Positions 6,300-13,932 are shown, numbered from the stretch's first letter. The stretch: 14,038 nt of DNA from an uncultured Clostridium sp. (GCA_900554175.1 USGK01000034.1:1-14038), one strand, 5' to 3'. Notes: a model not told the origin generated them from the letters alone. Numbers and translations are program-made.

Positions 6300-7916
6300 A
6301 TGGGGTATACAGCACTTTATAGAAAATTTAGACCAACAAAGTTTTCAGAAATAGTTGGTCAAGAACATATAAAAAGAACTTTAAAGAATCAAATTATTTT
6401 TAACAGAGTGGGACACGCATATTTGTTTAATGGGGGTAGAGGAACAGGAAAGACATCGACAGCAAAAATTTTAGCTAGAGCTGTAAACTGCCTTAATGTT
6501 GTAGATGGGGAACCATGTAATGAATGTGAAATTTGTAAGGCTGCTATTAGTGGTTCACTTACGGACATAATAGAAATGGATGCTGCATCAAATAATAGTG
6601 TAGAAGATATAAGAAGTATACGCGAGGCTGTAAATTTTTTACCAACGAAAGCTAAATATAGAGTATATATAATTGATGAAGTACATATGTTGTCTACAGG
6701 AGCCTTTAATGCTCTTTTAAAAACGCTTGAGGAACCACCAGAACACGTAAAATTTATTTTGGCAACAACAGAACCTCAAAAATTACCAGCAACTATTTTA
6801 TCAAGGTGTCAAAGATTTGACTTTAAAAGAATATCAAATGATGATATAAAAAAAGGTTTGAAAACGGTATGCGATAAAAGTAAAATAGAAATTACTGAAG
6901 ATGCATTAAATTTGATTGCAGTTCTTTCGGAAGGTGGAATGAGAGATGCACTTTCAATACTTGAAAGATGTAATCAAGATGGAGCAGAAAAAATAAATGT
7001 TGATAGAATTAAAGAACTAATTGGAATTCCGAAATTAACATTTATTAATGAGTTAATTAATACGGTAATAGATTCTGACGTTGAAAAAGCTTTAGAAGTA
7101 ATAAATAAAATTTTAGAAAATGGAAATGACATTAATAATTTAGTATGGGAGTTAATAAAATATGTAAAAGATATTTTATTATATAAAACTACTAATAAAA
7201 CAGAATTATATAATGAAATTGAAATTGAAGAAATAAGAAAAATTTCAGATAAATTGACGAAACAAGAATTAATAAATCTTATTTGCAAATTATCTGAAGT
7301 TGAGAATGAGATTAAGCTTTCAACGCAAAAGACAATAATTTTGCAAGCTGAAATAATTAAATTATGTAATAAATCAAGTTCTGATAGTGTAAATTCGTCG
7401 AACTCTATGCAACAAAATAATAATTCTAATTTGGAAGAAAGAGTAACGAAAATTGAAAATTTTTTAAAGGCTGGTAATTTTAGTAAAAAGCTACAAACCA
7501 ATGATGATAAAGATAAATTTACTCAGAAAAATGAAAAAAATATTTCCAATTTTAAGAAAGTGGAAAATGGTATAACAAAAATAGATGGTAAATTACAAGA
7601 TTACTGGCCAAAGTTAGTAAATAATTTTAAAGAACAAGGAAAAATGTTTATGTACATAAATTTATCAGGTTCTGTTGCAAAAGAAATAAATGATATGACT
7701 CTAGCAATAGAATTTCCAAATGGAATCAATAAAGTAGCTAAAGATTTTTTGGAAAGACCAGATAATAAACAGATTTTAAAAGAAACTGTTCATATTGCAA
7801 GTGGAAAAGAAATGCAGATAAAATATATTGATACAAATCAAAATAAAAAAATATCTGTAGAGAGTGAATTCCAAAATTTTGCAAAGAATGAAGATTTACC
7901 ATTTAATATAATATAA
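6300..7916 (+). CDS. dnaX: DNA polymerase III subunit tau (gamma)
   Basis: DnaX is the AAA+ ATPase of the clamp loader, which places the beta clamp on primed DNA and links polymerase cores. The 538-residue product has Walker A GGRGTGKT (45-52), a zinc module (C64, C73, C76, C79), Walker B DEVH (126-129), sensor 1 LATTEPQ (154-160), the arginine finger in LSRC (167-170) and sensor 2 GGMRDALS (212-219). After about 360 comes a Ser/Asn/Lys-rich linker and then a conserved C-terminal domain (about 420-538) expected to bind the polymerase. The ATG follows GGAAGTGAAAAG. It lies 24 bases after the SRP terminator and 22 before ybaB, in the order known from B. subtilis. Whether a short gamma form is made is unknown; an A-run near codon 412 could allow it. 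Confidence 0.97.
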   Translation: MGYTALYRKFRPTKFSEIVGQEHIKRTLKNQIIFNRVGHAYLFNGGRGTGKTSTAKILARAVNCLNVVDGEPCNECEICKAAISGSLTDIIEMDAASNNSVEDIRSIREAVNFLPTKAKYRVYIIDEVHMLSTGAFNALLKTLEEPPEHVKFILATTEPQKLPATILSRCQRFDFKRISNDDIKKGLKTVCDKSKIEITEDALNLIAVLSEGGMRDALSILERCNQDGAEKINVDRIKELIGIPKLTFINELINTVIDSDVEKALEVINKILENGNDINNLVWELIKYVKDILLYKTTNKTELYNEIEIEEIRKISDKLTKQELINLICKLSEVENEIKLSTQKTIILQAEIIKLCNKSSSDSVNSSNSMQQNNNSNLEERVTKIENFLKAGNFSKKLQTNDDKDKFTQKNEKNISNFKKVENGITKIDGKLQDYWPKLVNNFKEQGKMFMYINLSGSVAKEINDMTLAIEFPNGINKVAKDFLERPDNKQILKETVHIASGKEMQIKYIDTNQNKKISVESEFQNFAKNEDLPFNII

Positions 7917-7938
7917 TAATTTGAAAGGAGTTATAACT

Positions 7939-8280
7939 ATGGGAAAAAGAGGAGGATTTCCAGGAGGAATGGGATTCGGAGGAATGAATATAAATAATTT
8001 AATGAAAGAAGCTAAAAAAATGCAAGCTGACATAGAAAAAACGCAATCTGAAATTGCATCTAAAGATTTTGAAGCATCTGCTGGTGGAGGTGCAATAGAA
8101 GTAAAAGTAAGTGGAGCTAAGGTTATAAAGGAAATTAAAATTAAGCCAGAAGTTGTTGATCCTGAAGATGTCGAAATGCTTCAAGATTTAATTATTACAT
8201 GTATAAATGAAGCATTAAGAAAAGTAGATGATGAACAATCTTCTCAAATGGGAAAATTTAATATACCTGGAATAATGTAA
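7939..8280 (+). CDS. ybaB: YbaB/EbfC family nucleoid-associated protein
   Basis: This small DNA-binding protein of 113 residues forms tweezer-like dimers. It is nearly always encoded between dnaX and recR, and its precise role is still debated. A Gly-rich start (GGFPGGMGFGGMNINNLM) leads into a long helix (KEAKKMQADIEKTQSEIASK). The core strands and GAKVIKEIKIKPEVVDPEDVEMLQDL follow, and the C-terminal helix ends in the family-typical MGKFNIPGIM. I choose the ATG at 7939 because AAAGGAG (7925-7931) lies eight bases upstream; an in-frame TTG at 7921 would place the start before this site. It is 22 bases after dnaX and 25 before recR, so it is surely in their operon. Confidence 0.93.
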   Translation: MGKRGGFPGGMGFGGMNINNLMKEAKKMQADIEKTQSEIASKDFEASAGGGAIEVKVSGAKVIKEIKIKPEVVDPEDVEMLQDLIITCINEALRKVDDEQSSQMGKFNIPGIM

Positions 8281-8305
8281 TATCATAATAATTGGAGGAA
8301 TTTAA

Positions 8306-8905
8306 ATGTCAGAATATGCACCATCAATTCAGAAATTAATTGAAAGTTTTGAGAGACTTCCAAGTATAGGGCATAAAACAGCTGCTAGACTGGCTTTTCA
8401 TGTATTAGATTGGAATGAAGATGAAACTAATAGATTTGTATCTTCAATAATTGATGCAAAAAAGAATTTAAAATATTGTAGTAAATGTTATAATATAACA
8501 GATAGTGACCCATGCCCAATTTGTTCTAATGCCAGAAGGGATCAATCAATTATTTGTGTAGTTGAAGATGTAAGAGATGTTGCAGCTATGGAAAGAACGC
8601 ACGAATTTAAAGGTGTATATCATGTATTACATGGATCTATTTCTCCTATGAATGGTGTTGGTCCTGATGATATAAAAATAAAAGAGCTTCTTTCAAGGCT
8701 TATGGATGGAGACGTTAAAGAGGTTATTATTGCGACTAATCCTCGAGTTGAAGGAGAAGCAACCGCAATGTATTTATCTAAATTAATTAAGCCATTAGGG
8801 ATAAGTGTTACTCGAATTGCGCATGGTATTCCAGTTGGAGGCGATTTAGAATATACAGATGAAGTTACTTTAACAAAGGCTCTAGAGGGACGTAGAGAAA
8901 TTTAA
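8306..8905 (+). CDS. recR: Recombination mediator protein RecR
   Basis: RecR works with RecO (and RecF) to load RecA onto SSB-coated single-stranded DNA at gaps and stalled forks. The 199-residue length is normal. In order: a helix-hairpin-helix at LPSIGHKTAARLAFHVL (18-34), a zinc finger with C58, C61, C70 and C73, a TOPRIM domain beginning at IICVVEDVRD (82-91, acidic E87), and a C-terminal GIPVGGDLEYTDEVTLTKAL with the Walker-B-like end of the family. GGAGG before the ATG at 8306 fixes the start. It is the last gene of the dnaX-ybaB-recR unit and is followed by a strong hairpin. The B. subtilis neighbours yaaL and bofA are absent here. Confidence 0.97.
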   Translation: MSEYAPSIQKLIESFERLPSIGHKTAARLAFHVLDWNEDETNRFVSSIIDAKKNLKYCSKCYNITDSDPCPICSNARRDQSIICVVEDVRDVAAMERTHEFKGVYHVLHGSISPMNGVGPDDIKIKELLSRLMDGDVKEVIIATNPRVEGEATAMYLSKLIKPLGISVTRIAHGIPVGGDLEYTDEVTLTKALEGRREI

Positions 8906-8918
8906 AAATTTATTTTAT

Positions 8919-8951
8919 AAAAAAAGTTATCCAACCAGGATAACTTTTTTT
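8919..8951. terminator. Bidirectional terminator between recR and the 9033 gene
   Basis: AGTTATCC (8925-8932) pairs with GGATAACT (8938-8945) around the loop AACCA. Seven A's lie on the left (8919-8925) and seven T's on the right (8945-8951). These give a T-run in both directions, which suits a site shared by convergent transcripts. Confidence 0.9.
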
Positions 8952-9032
8952 ATAAGATGAATATGAAACAGTTGGGATAATTTGAAATGAATGTAGATTA
9001 TTTAATATATTTTTTTATAAGTGAGTAAGAAT

Positions 9033-9218
9033 TTAGGCAGTATCTGTATTATCTTCAATTGATTTTTTTGCAGAAAGTAATGCAAGATTATCTGCAAAAG
9101 ACGTGAAAAATGCAGCTAGTAATGATAATTCATCTGGGGAAAGATCTTTTCCTAGAGAAATGGCCAGGCTGCTAGATAAAGCAATCAATTCATTTGGAGA
9201 AAGGTTTTGGATATTCAT
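9033..9218 (-). CDS. Small unknown protein with a repeated LSPxEL motif
   Basis: The 61-residue hydrophobic helical protein carries LSPNEL at 6-11 and LSPDEL at 26-31, each followed by a run of Leu, Ala and Ser, so it looks like two copies of a short helix unit. It ends in a charged tail (KKSIEDNTDTA). It resembles small clostridial proteins of the DUF6774 kind, from memory only. AGGTGA (9225-9230) six bases before the ATG makes translation credible. It lies 70 bases downstream of the glycosyltransferase gene on the same strand with no terminator between, so the two may share a transcript. The second helix is hydrophobic enough for membrane association but too polar for a confident membrane segment. 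Function unknown. Confidence 0.7.
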   Translation of the reverse strand: MNIQNLSPNELIALSSSLAISLGKDLSPDELSLLAAFFTSFADNLALLSAKKSIEDNTDTA

Positions 9219-9288
9219 TTTATATCACCTAAATTTATTTTATGTTTTTTTGTTAATAATATTATTTCTTTTATATTTTATGCTAGAA

Positions 9289-10413
9289 TTATTTAGTTAA
9301 TATTTCGCAGATATTTTTTGTTGAATTTGGTCTAGAAATTAATCTAGTATTATCTTTCATTGTTTTTAAAATATTTTTATCATTTAATAAAATATTTAAA
9401 ATACTATTAATATCGTCGTCTTTTTTTAGCCATATTGCTACTTTATTTTCTTCTAAAAATTCAGCATTTTCTTCTTCTTGACCAGGAATAGGATTTATTA
9501 TTAACATTGGAAGGTTGGAGGTCAATGCCTCTGTAGATGTAAGTCCCCCAGGTTTGGTTATTACAAGTGTGGAAATGCTCATAAATTGTGCAACTTTATC
9601 CGTAAATTCTAGAATTGTTACAGAATTGTTTCTTTTATATTCATTAGTTATTTTTATAAAATTATTTTTCATAGTTTCATTTTTTCCTGAAATTGCGATT
9701 ATTTGTATATTCTCAAAATTTGAAACTAGTTTTTCAAATATTTCAAGTGTTTTAGATTTTCCCAGTCCAAACTCTCCACCTGCAAAAAATAAAATTGTTT
9801 TTTTATTTTCTGAAAAGTTTAATTGATTTAATATTTCTTTTTTATTATAGTTCTTTAAAAATTTCTCAGAAACAGGTATTCCGGTTACAAAGATTTTTTG
9901 TTCAGGTATATTTCTATTCATTAATTCATATTTCATGTTATTATTTGAAACAAAAAAATAATTAATATAATTATTTTCTACTAGCCATTGGTCATGTGAT
10001 TTAAAGTCAGTTAAAATTGTGGCAATTTCAGAATTTATTTTTCCTTTTCTTTTTAGATAACCACACATTTGACTTCCAAATGGATGTGTTGAAATTATTA
10101 GATCTGGATTTTCTTGTTTTAATAATTTTAATAATTTTACTGCCATAATTGCATTGGCTCTTGACGAAATATGTGCTAGTGGGCCTTTCTGAGAATCACT
10201 ATAAATTTTTCCCCAAGCCCAAGGTACTTTTTTTGCCATTTCTCTATAAGCTGCTGTAGAGATTTTTTCAATGGTTTTATTTATGTATTTCATACAATCG
10301 ATTAATTTGATGTCAATATTTTGATAATTATTTTTGAAATAAGTCTCAATTGATTTCGCAGCAGATAAATGTCCTCCTCCATAAGATGCATAAAAAATTA
10401 TTATTTTCTTCAT
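9289..10413 (-). CDS. UgtP/MGDG-synthase-like glycosyltransferase
   Basis: This GT-B fold enzyme (374 residues) is of the MurG/MGDG-synthase group (GT28). The family moves a sugar from a UDP-sugar to diacylglycerol (processive glycolipid synthesis) at the inner face of the membrane. The N-terminal acceptor domain has GGGH (12-15), which the family uses near the lipid, and ISTHPFGSQ. The C-terminal donor domain has FFAGGEFGLGKS (209-220), the donor loop TKPGGLTSTEAL (286-297) and NPIPGQEEEN (307-316). B. subtilis UgtP is about 382 residues. No membrane segment is seen, which fits a peripheral protein. The start ATG follows AAAAGGAA. It diverges from ypeB and has its own promoter. The acceptor and exact donor sugar cannot be told from sequence; MurG itself is less likely given the DAG-type motifs. 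Confidence 0.85.
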   Translation of the reverse strand: MKKIIIFYASYGGGHLSAAKSIETYFKNNYQNIDIKLIDCMKYINKTIEKISTAAYREMAKKVPWAWGKIYSDSQKGPLAHISSRANAIMAVKLLKLLKQENPDLIISTHPFGSQMCGYLKRKGKINSEIATILTDFKSHDQWLVENNYINYFFVSNNNMKYELMNRNIPEQKIFVTGIPVSEKFLKNYNKKEILNQLNFSENKKTILFFAGGEFGLGKSKTLEIFEKLVSNFENIQIIAISGKNETMKNNFIKITNEYKRNNSVTILEFTDKVAQFMSISTLVITKPGGLTSTEALTSNLPMLIINPIPGQEEENAEFLEENKVAIWLKKDDDINSILNILLNDKNILKTMKDNTRLISRPNSTKNICEILTK

Positions 10414-10448
10414 AATTATTTATTCCTTTTTTTTATTTTTATTTTATT

Positions 10449-10477
10449 ATTTTATCATATTATATTACATAAATCAA
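10449..10477 (-). promoter_or_regulatory. Sigma-A promoter of the glycosyltransferase gene
   Basis: Read on the minus strand: TTGATT (10472-10477), 17 bases, then TAAAAT (10449-10454) with a TG one base upstream (extended -10). Transcription would start near 10442, about 28 bases before the ATG. Confidence 0.6.
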
Positions 10478-10483
10478 TTTTTT

Positions 10484-10515
10484 AATATATAAAATTAATA
10501 ATATATAAAATTAAT
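10484..10515. repeat. Perfect tandem repeat, 16 bp twice
   Basis: AATATATAAAATTAAT occurs twice head to tail (10484-10499 and 10500-10515), in the spacer between the divergent glycosyltransferase and ypeB promoters. Made only of A and T, it may be a slippage product or an A/T-rich upstream element. Confidence 0.8.
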
Positions 10516-10521
10516 TAAATT

Positions 10522-10551
10522 GGAATATTTTTTTTATTTTTATGCAAAATA
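10522..10551 (+). promoter_or_regulatory. Possible sigma-G promoter of ypeB
   Basis: GGAATA (10522-10527), 17 bases, then CAAAATA (10545-10551). The known forespore sigma-G pattern is about gHATR, 17-18 bases, CATNMTA. The -35 fits and the -10 differs at one place. No good sigma-A pair is seen here, and ypeB is a sigma-G gene in B. subtilis. Confidence 0.4.
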
Positions 10552-10590
10552 ATTTATAATAATTAATTTATATTGGGGGAAATAAATTAT

Positions 10591-11958
10591 ATGAAAATTA
10601 CATTTAATAAAAAAGCAAAAAAATATTTTAGTATTTTATTTTTTATTATTCTTATTGGAGTTATTATATATTTAATTTATTCATTAAATAAAAAATCTAA
10701 TGAGTGTAAACTTGTAAGCGAAAATTTATATAATAATAATTTTTATGAACTTTTAAATTATGTGAATAATGTAGAAGCATATTTAGCAAAATCAACAATT
10801 TCAACTAATAATGAATATGAAGCTAGAACTCTAACATATTTATGGAGGGAAGCAAATTTGGCTCAAGTTTATTTATCAAGCTTACCTATAGAGAGTCAAG
10901 AACTTGAAAATACACAAAGATTTTTAAATCAAGTAAGTGATTATAGTTATTCATTATCAAGGAAAAATATTGAAGGAGTTAATTTGACTGATGATGAGAT
11001 AAAGAATTTAGAAGAATTACATCAATATAGTCTTGAACTTTATGGTACGTTAAATCAATTATCTACAGATTTAAACAATGGAAATATTTCATGGAATGAT
11101 TTAAATAAAAGTGAAACAAAAGAATTGTCTCAACAAGTAAGCTCAAATGTTGATTTATTTAATACTTTAGAAGAAAATTTTCATGAATATGAGGGATTAA
11201 TTTATGATGGAGCTTTTTCGGAACATCTGACAAGTAGTGAAATTAAGGCTTTAACAGGCGAAGAGATTGACGAAAATAAGGCAATGGAAGTTTGCAAAGA
11301 TTTTATAGGCAAGGATAGAATAAAAGATATCCAAAGTTTAGGTGAATCCGAAAATGCTAATATAAACGGTTTTAATTTTTTCGTTAAATTGGAAAATGAT
11401 AAAGATATAAATATATCTATATCTAAAAAAGGTGGACATATTGTTTCTTTTAATTGTAACAGAAAAGTCGAAGATGAGAATATTAGTTTCGAAGAGGCGA
11501 ATAAAATAGGAATAGATTTTTTAAATCAAAAGGGTTTTTATAACATGAAAGAAACTTATTATTTGAAAGACCAAGGGGTATTAACAATTAATTATGCATA
11601 TAAACAAGATGATGTTGTTATGTATCCAGATTTGATTAAAATTAAGGTTGCTTTAGATAATGGAGAAATTTTAGGAATGGAAACAACTGGATTCTTAAAT
11701 AATCATATTGAAAAAAGAGATCTTTCAAAGGTAAAGATAGATATAAATAAAGCAAAAAAAGAATTAAATAAAAATTTAAATATATTATCAGAAGGAATGG
11801 CTGTTATTCCAACAAAATATAAGACAGAAATACTTTGTTATGAGTTTAAAGGTAAAGTAAATGATACAGATTTTCTTGTTTATGTAAATGTAGAAAATGG
11901 AAAGCAAGAAGATGTTTTAATTATAACTGATACTCCAAATGGAATATTAACAATTTAA
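10591..11958 (+). CDS. ypeB: Germination protein YpeB
   Basis: YpeB is held in the spore inner membrane, where it is needed for assembly and control of the cortex-lytic enzyme SleB during germination. The 455 residues are close to the usual 450. One membrane segment spans about 13-32. Next is a helical domain with the family features YLWREANLAQVYLSSLPI (83-100) and FLNQVSDYSYSLSRK (111-125), then EGLIYDGAFSEHL (201-213). The C-terminal half holds three PepSY-like units (about 226-295, 298-365, 382-445). ATG 10591 is preferred because GGGGGA (10575-10580) lies ten bases before it; an in-frame TTG at 10573 overlaps this site. SleB, normally the partner and often the neighbour, is not in this window. 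A sigma-G-like promoter precedes it and a spore protein gene follows. Confidence 0.93.
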   Translation: MKITFNKKAKKYFSILFFIILIGVIIYLIYSLNKKSNECKLVSENLYNNNFYELLNYVNNVEAYLAKSTISTNNEYEARTLTYLWREANLAQVYLSSLPIESQELENTQRFLNQVSDYSYSLSRKNIEGVNLTDDEIKNLEELHQYSLELYGTLNQLSTDLNNGNISWNDLNKSETKELSQQVSSNVDLFNTLEENFHEYEGLIYDGAFSEHLTSSEIKALTGEEIDENKAMEVCKDFIGKDRIKDIQSLGESENANINGFNFFVKLENDKDINISISKKGGHIVSFNCNRKVEDENISFEEANKIGIDFLNQKGFYNMKETYYLKDQGVLTINYAYKQDDVVMYPDLIKIKVALDNGEILGMETTGFLNNHIEKRDLSKVKIDINKAKKELNKNLNILSEGMAVIPTKYKTEILCYEFKGKVNDTDFLVYVNVENGKQEDVLIITDTPNGILTI

Positions 11959-12022
11959 TTTTTTTTGAATTTTTGGAATTAATTTATTAAAATAAAAAAT
12001 ATACTTTTGGATAATAATAATC

Positions 12023-12049
12023 TTAAGAAAACAACAAAAGTTTTCTTAA
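12023..12049 (+). promoter_or_regulatory. Leader hairpin abutting the SASP ribosome binding site
   Basis: A perfect 10-bp stem (12023-12032 with 12040-12049) closes a 7-base loop and ends one base before GGAGGG (12051-12056). Without a T-run it is not a terminator. It probably protects the 5' end of the mRNA or shapes ribosome access. It resembles the hairpin at 1510-1538 in placement but not in sequence. Confidence 0.4.
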
Positions 12050-12061
12050 AGGAGGGTATTT

Positions 12062-12238
12062 ATGTCTAGAAATAGTAAGTTGATATCTAAAAATTTAAAA
12101 GAGGAAATTGCAAAAGAATTAGGAGTTTATGAACAAGTAAAAAAAGATGGAGGATGGGAAAATGTACCATCAAGAACATGTGGTAATATAGTTACAAAAG
12201 CAATTGAAATAGCTAATAGATCAGTAGAAAATAAATAG
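12062..12238 (+). CDS. sspF: Small acid-soluble spore protein, alpha/beta type, SspF-like
   Basis: The 58-residue protein should coat forespore DNA and protect it from UV and chemical damage. LKEEIAKELGVYEQV (12-26) matches the first conserved helix of alpha/beta SASPs. SRTCGNIVTKAIEIA (37-51) matches the second, which lies against the DNA backbone. The spacing, the GGW between the helices and the aromatic Tyr fit the SspF subgroup (ELAKELGFYDTV ... GNMVKRAIEIAE) better than SspA/SspB. AAAGGAGGG before the ATG is the strongest ribosome binding site in the window, as expected for an abundant protein. It lies 103 bases after ypeB with no terminator between, so it may be read from the ypeB promoter or its own. 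The best site seen, GAATT then TATACTT at 11976-12006 with a 19-base gap, is weak. Confidence 0.9.
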   Translation: MSRNSKLISKNLKEEIAKELGVYEQVKKDGGWENVPSRTCGNIVTKAIEIANRSVENK

Positions 12239-12275
12239 TTTAATATTAAATTATTTTGATTAAATTAAAAAATAT

Positions 12276-12339
12276 AATAACTAAATAATAAATTATTAAT
12301 ATAATTAAATATATAATAATTTATTATTTAGTTATTTTT
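12276..12339 (+). terminator. Long AT-rich hairpin terminator after the SASP gene
   Basis: A 23-bp perfect stem (12276-12298 with 12314-12336), containing only one G-C pair, encloses a 15-base loop and ends in five T's (12335-12339). Stability comes from length. It would also fold in the opposite direction. Confidence 0.75.
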
Positions 12340-12372
12340 ATTATTAATTAGTTATTTTATAAATAATATTTA

Positions 12373-12401
12373 TTGATTAGTTTAAATTTTTAATATATAA
12401 T
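12373..12401 (+). promoter_or_regulatory. Sigma-A promoter of murF
   Basis: TTGATT (12373-12378), 17 bases, then a perfect TATAAT (12396-12401). Transcription would start near 12408, about 45 bases before the ATG. This gives murF vegetative expression separate from the spore genes before it. Confidence 0.65.
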
Positions 12402-12452
12402 AAATAAAAATAATAAATATTTTATTGTTAAAAAAAGAAGGGAAAGTAATTT

Positions 12453-13874
12453 ATGGATTTGACTATTGCAGATATTTTAGAATGTACTAAAGGAGATTTA
12501 ATTGTAGGAAATAAAGATGAAAAATGTGAGAATTTTTCAAAGGATACGAGAACTATTAATAATGGTGATACATATATAGGAATAAAAGGTGAAAACTTTA
12601 ATGGAAGTTTATTTTGGAAAGAGGCTTTAGAAAAAGGAGCAAATACAGTAATTATAGAAAAAATAGATATACAAAGTAATGAAATTGAAAAATATAAAAA
12701 AAATAGAAAAAATATAATAGAAGTAGCAAATACAAAAATTGCTCTTGAACAAATAGCAACTAAAAAAAGAGAGTTATATGGAGATAAATTATTTGTAATT
12801 GGTGTTACTGGAAGCGTTGGTAAAACCAGTACTAAAGATATTATTGCAAATGTACTTAGTCAAAAATATAAAACATTAAAAACAGAAGGGAATAACAATA
12901 ATGATATTGGTCTTCCTTTAACTTTATTAAAATTAAAAGACCATGAAGTTGCAGTAATTGAAATGGGAATGAATCACTTTGGAGAAATTAGTAAATTAAC
13001 TAAAATAGCAAAACCCGATTTAGCAGTAATAACTAATATTGGTACATCACATATTGGCAATTTAGGTTCAAGAGAAAATATTTTAAAGGCAAAATTGGAA
13101 ATATTAGAAGGAATGAAAAATAAAAAAATCGTAATTAATAACGATAACGACCTATTAAATGAGTGGAATAATAGAATAAAAGAGAATGAAGATATAGAAG
13201 TTCACACATTTGGTATAAAAAGTAAAAGTGAATGTATGGCGGAAAAAATAGAATACAAAGAGAACGAAAGTAATTTTATTTGTCATTTAAATCATGAAAA
13301 ATTTGAAATTAGTGTTCCTGTACAAGGAGAACATTTTATATTAAATTCATTATGTGCAATTTTAGTTGGAAATTTGTGTAAAATAGAAAATAATAAAATA
13401 AAAAATGGAATTAGTTCATTTTCTTTAACAAAAAAAAGAATGGAAATAATTAAATTAAAAAATGGAATAACTATTATAAATGATAGCTATAATGCAAGTT
13501 ATGAATCAATGAAAGCGTCAATTAATTATCTCGAAAACTTGGATGCTAAAAGAAAAATTGCAGTTTTAGGAGATATGTTTGAATTGGGAGATTACTCAGA
13601 AGAATTACATAGAAAAGTTGGTCAAGAAATAAAAAAAGATAAAATAGATTATTTATTTTTAATAGGTGAGAATTCAAAATATATTGCCCAAGAGGCTATG
13701 AAAAAAGGGTTCAAAAAAGATAAAATTTTTAATTTTGAAGGAAACTATAATTTATTAAAAAAATTAAGTGAATTTATTTTAGAGGAAGATGTAATTTTAT
13801 TTAAAGCATCAAATGGAATGAAATTATTTCAAATTGTTGATGAATTAAAAAATAATTATGAAAAAAATAAATAG
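12453..13874 (+). CDS. murF: UDP-MurNAc-tripeptide--D-Ala-D-Ala ligase
   Basis: MurF is the last cytosolic peptide-adding step of peptidoglycan synthesis, using ATP to join D-Ala-D-Ala to UDP-MurNAc-tripeptide. The 473 residues follow the three-domain Mur ligase plan. The N-terminal uridine domain includes DTRTINNGDTYIGIKGENFNG (31-51). The central ATPase has P-loop GVTGSVGKTST (117-127), NNNNDIGLPLT (147-157, a MurF-specific stretch), EMGMNHFGEI (170-179) and TNIGTSHIGNLGS (194-206). The C-terminal domain has NDSYNAS (343-349), LGDMFELG (372-379) and FKASNGMKL (450-458). In that last motif Asn replaces the Arg usual in MurF proteins (KGSR or KASRGM). AAGGGAAAG precedes the ATG. It is monocistronic by its own promoter and terminator. 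Identification is firm. Confidence 0.95.
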   Translation: MDLTIADILECTKGDLIVGNKDEKCENFSKDTRTINNGDTYIGIKGENFNGSLFWKEALEKGANTVIIEKIDIQSNEIEKYKKNRKNIIEVANTKIALEQIATKKRELYGDKLFVIGVTGSVGKTSTKDIIANVLSQKYKTLKTEGNNNNDIGLPLTLLKLKDHEVAVIEMGMNHFGEISKLTKIAKPDLAVITNIGTSHIGNLGSRENILKAKLEILEGMKNKKIVINNDNDLLNEWNNRIKENEDIEVHTFGIKSKSECMAEKIEYKENESNFICHLNHEKFEISVPVQGEHFILNSLCAILVGNLCKIENNKIKNGISSFSLTKKRMEIIKLKNGITIINDSYNASYESMKASINYLENLDAKRKIAVLGDMFELGDYSEELHRKVGQEIKKDKIDYLFLIGENSKYIAQEAMKKGFKKDKIFNFEGNYNLLKKLSEFILEEDVILFKASNGMKLFQIVDELKNNYEKNK

Positions 13875-13886
13875 AAGTAAAAAATG

Positions 13887-13932
13887 AAATCAGATAATAT
13901 TAATAATTAATATTATTTGATTTTGTTTTTTT
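13887..13932 (+). terminator. Rho-independent terminator after murF
   Basis: A 17-bp stem (13887-13903 with 13907-13923, one G-T pair) with a 3-base loop is followed by a G and seven T's (13926-13932). It lies 13 bases after the murF stop. Confidence 0.85.

Noticed and set aside
6845..6860. A-run slippery sequence early in dnaX
   Set aside because: A shift here would cut the protein inside the AAA+ domain near codon 184 and could not give a working gamma subunit.
6974..7501. 175-codon open frame opposite dnaX
   Set aside because: Antisense to conserved dnaX sequence, Ser/Ile/Phe-rich as expected of a shadow frame in AT-rich DNA, and no start site signal.
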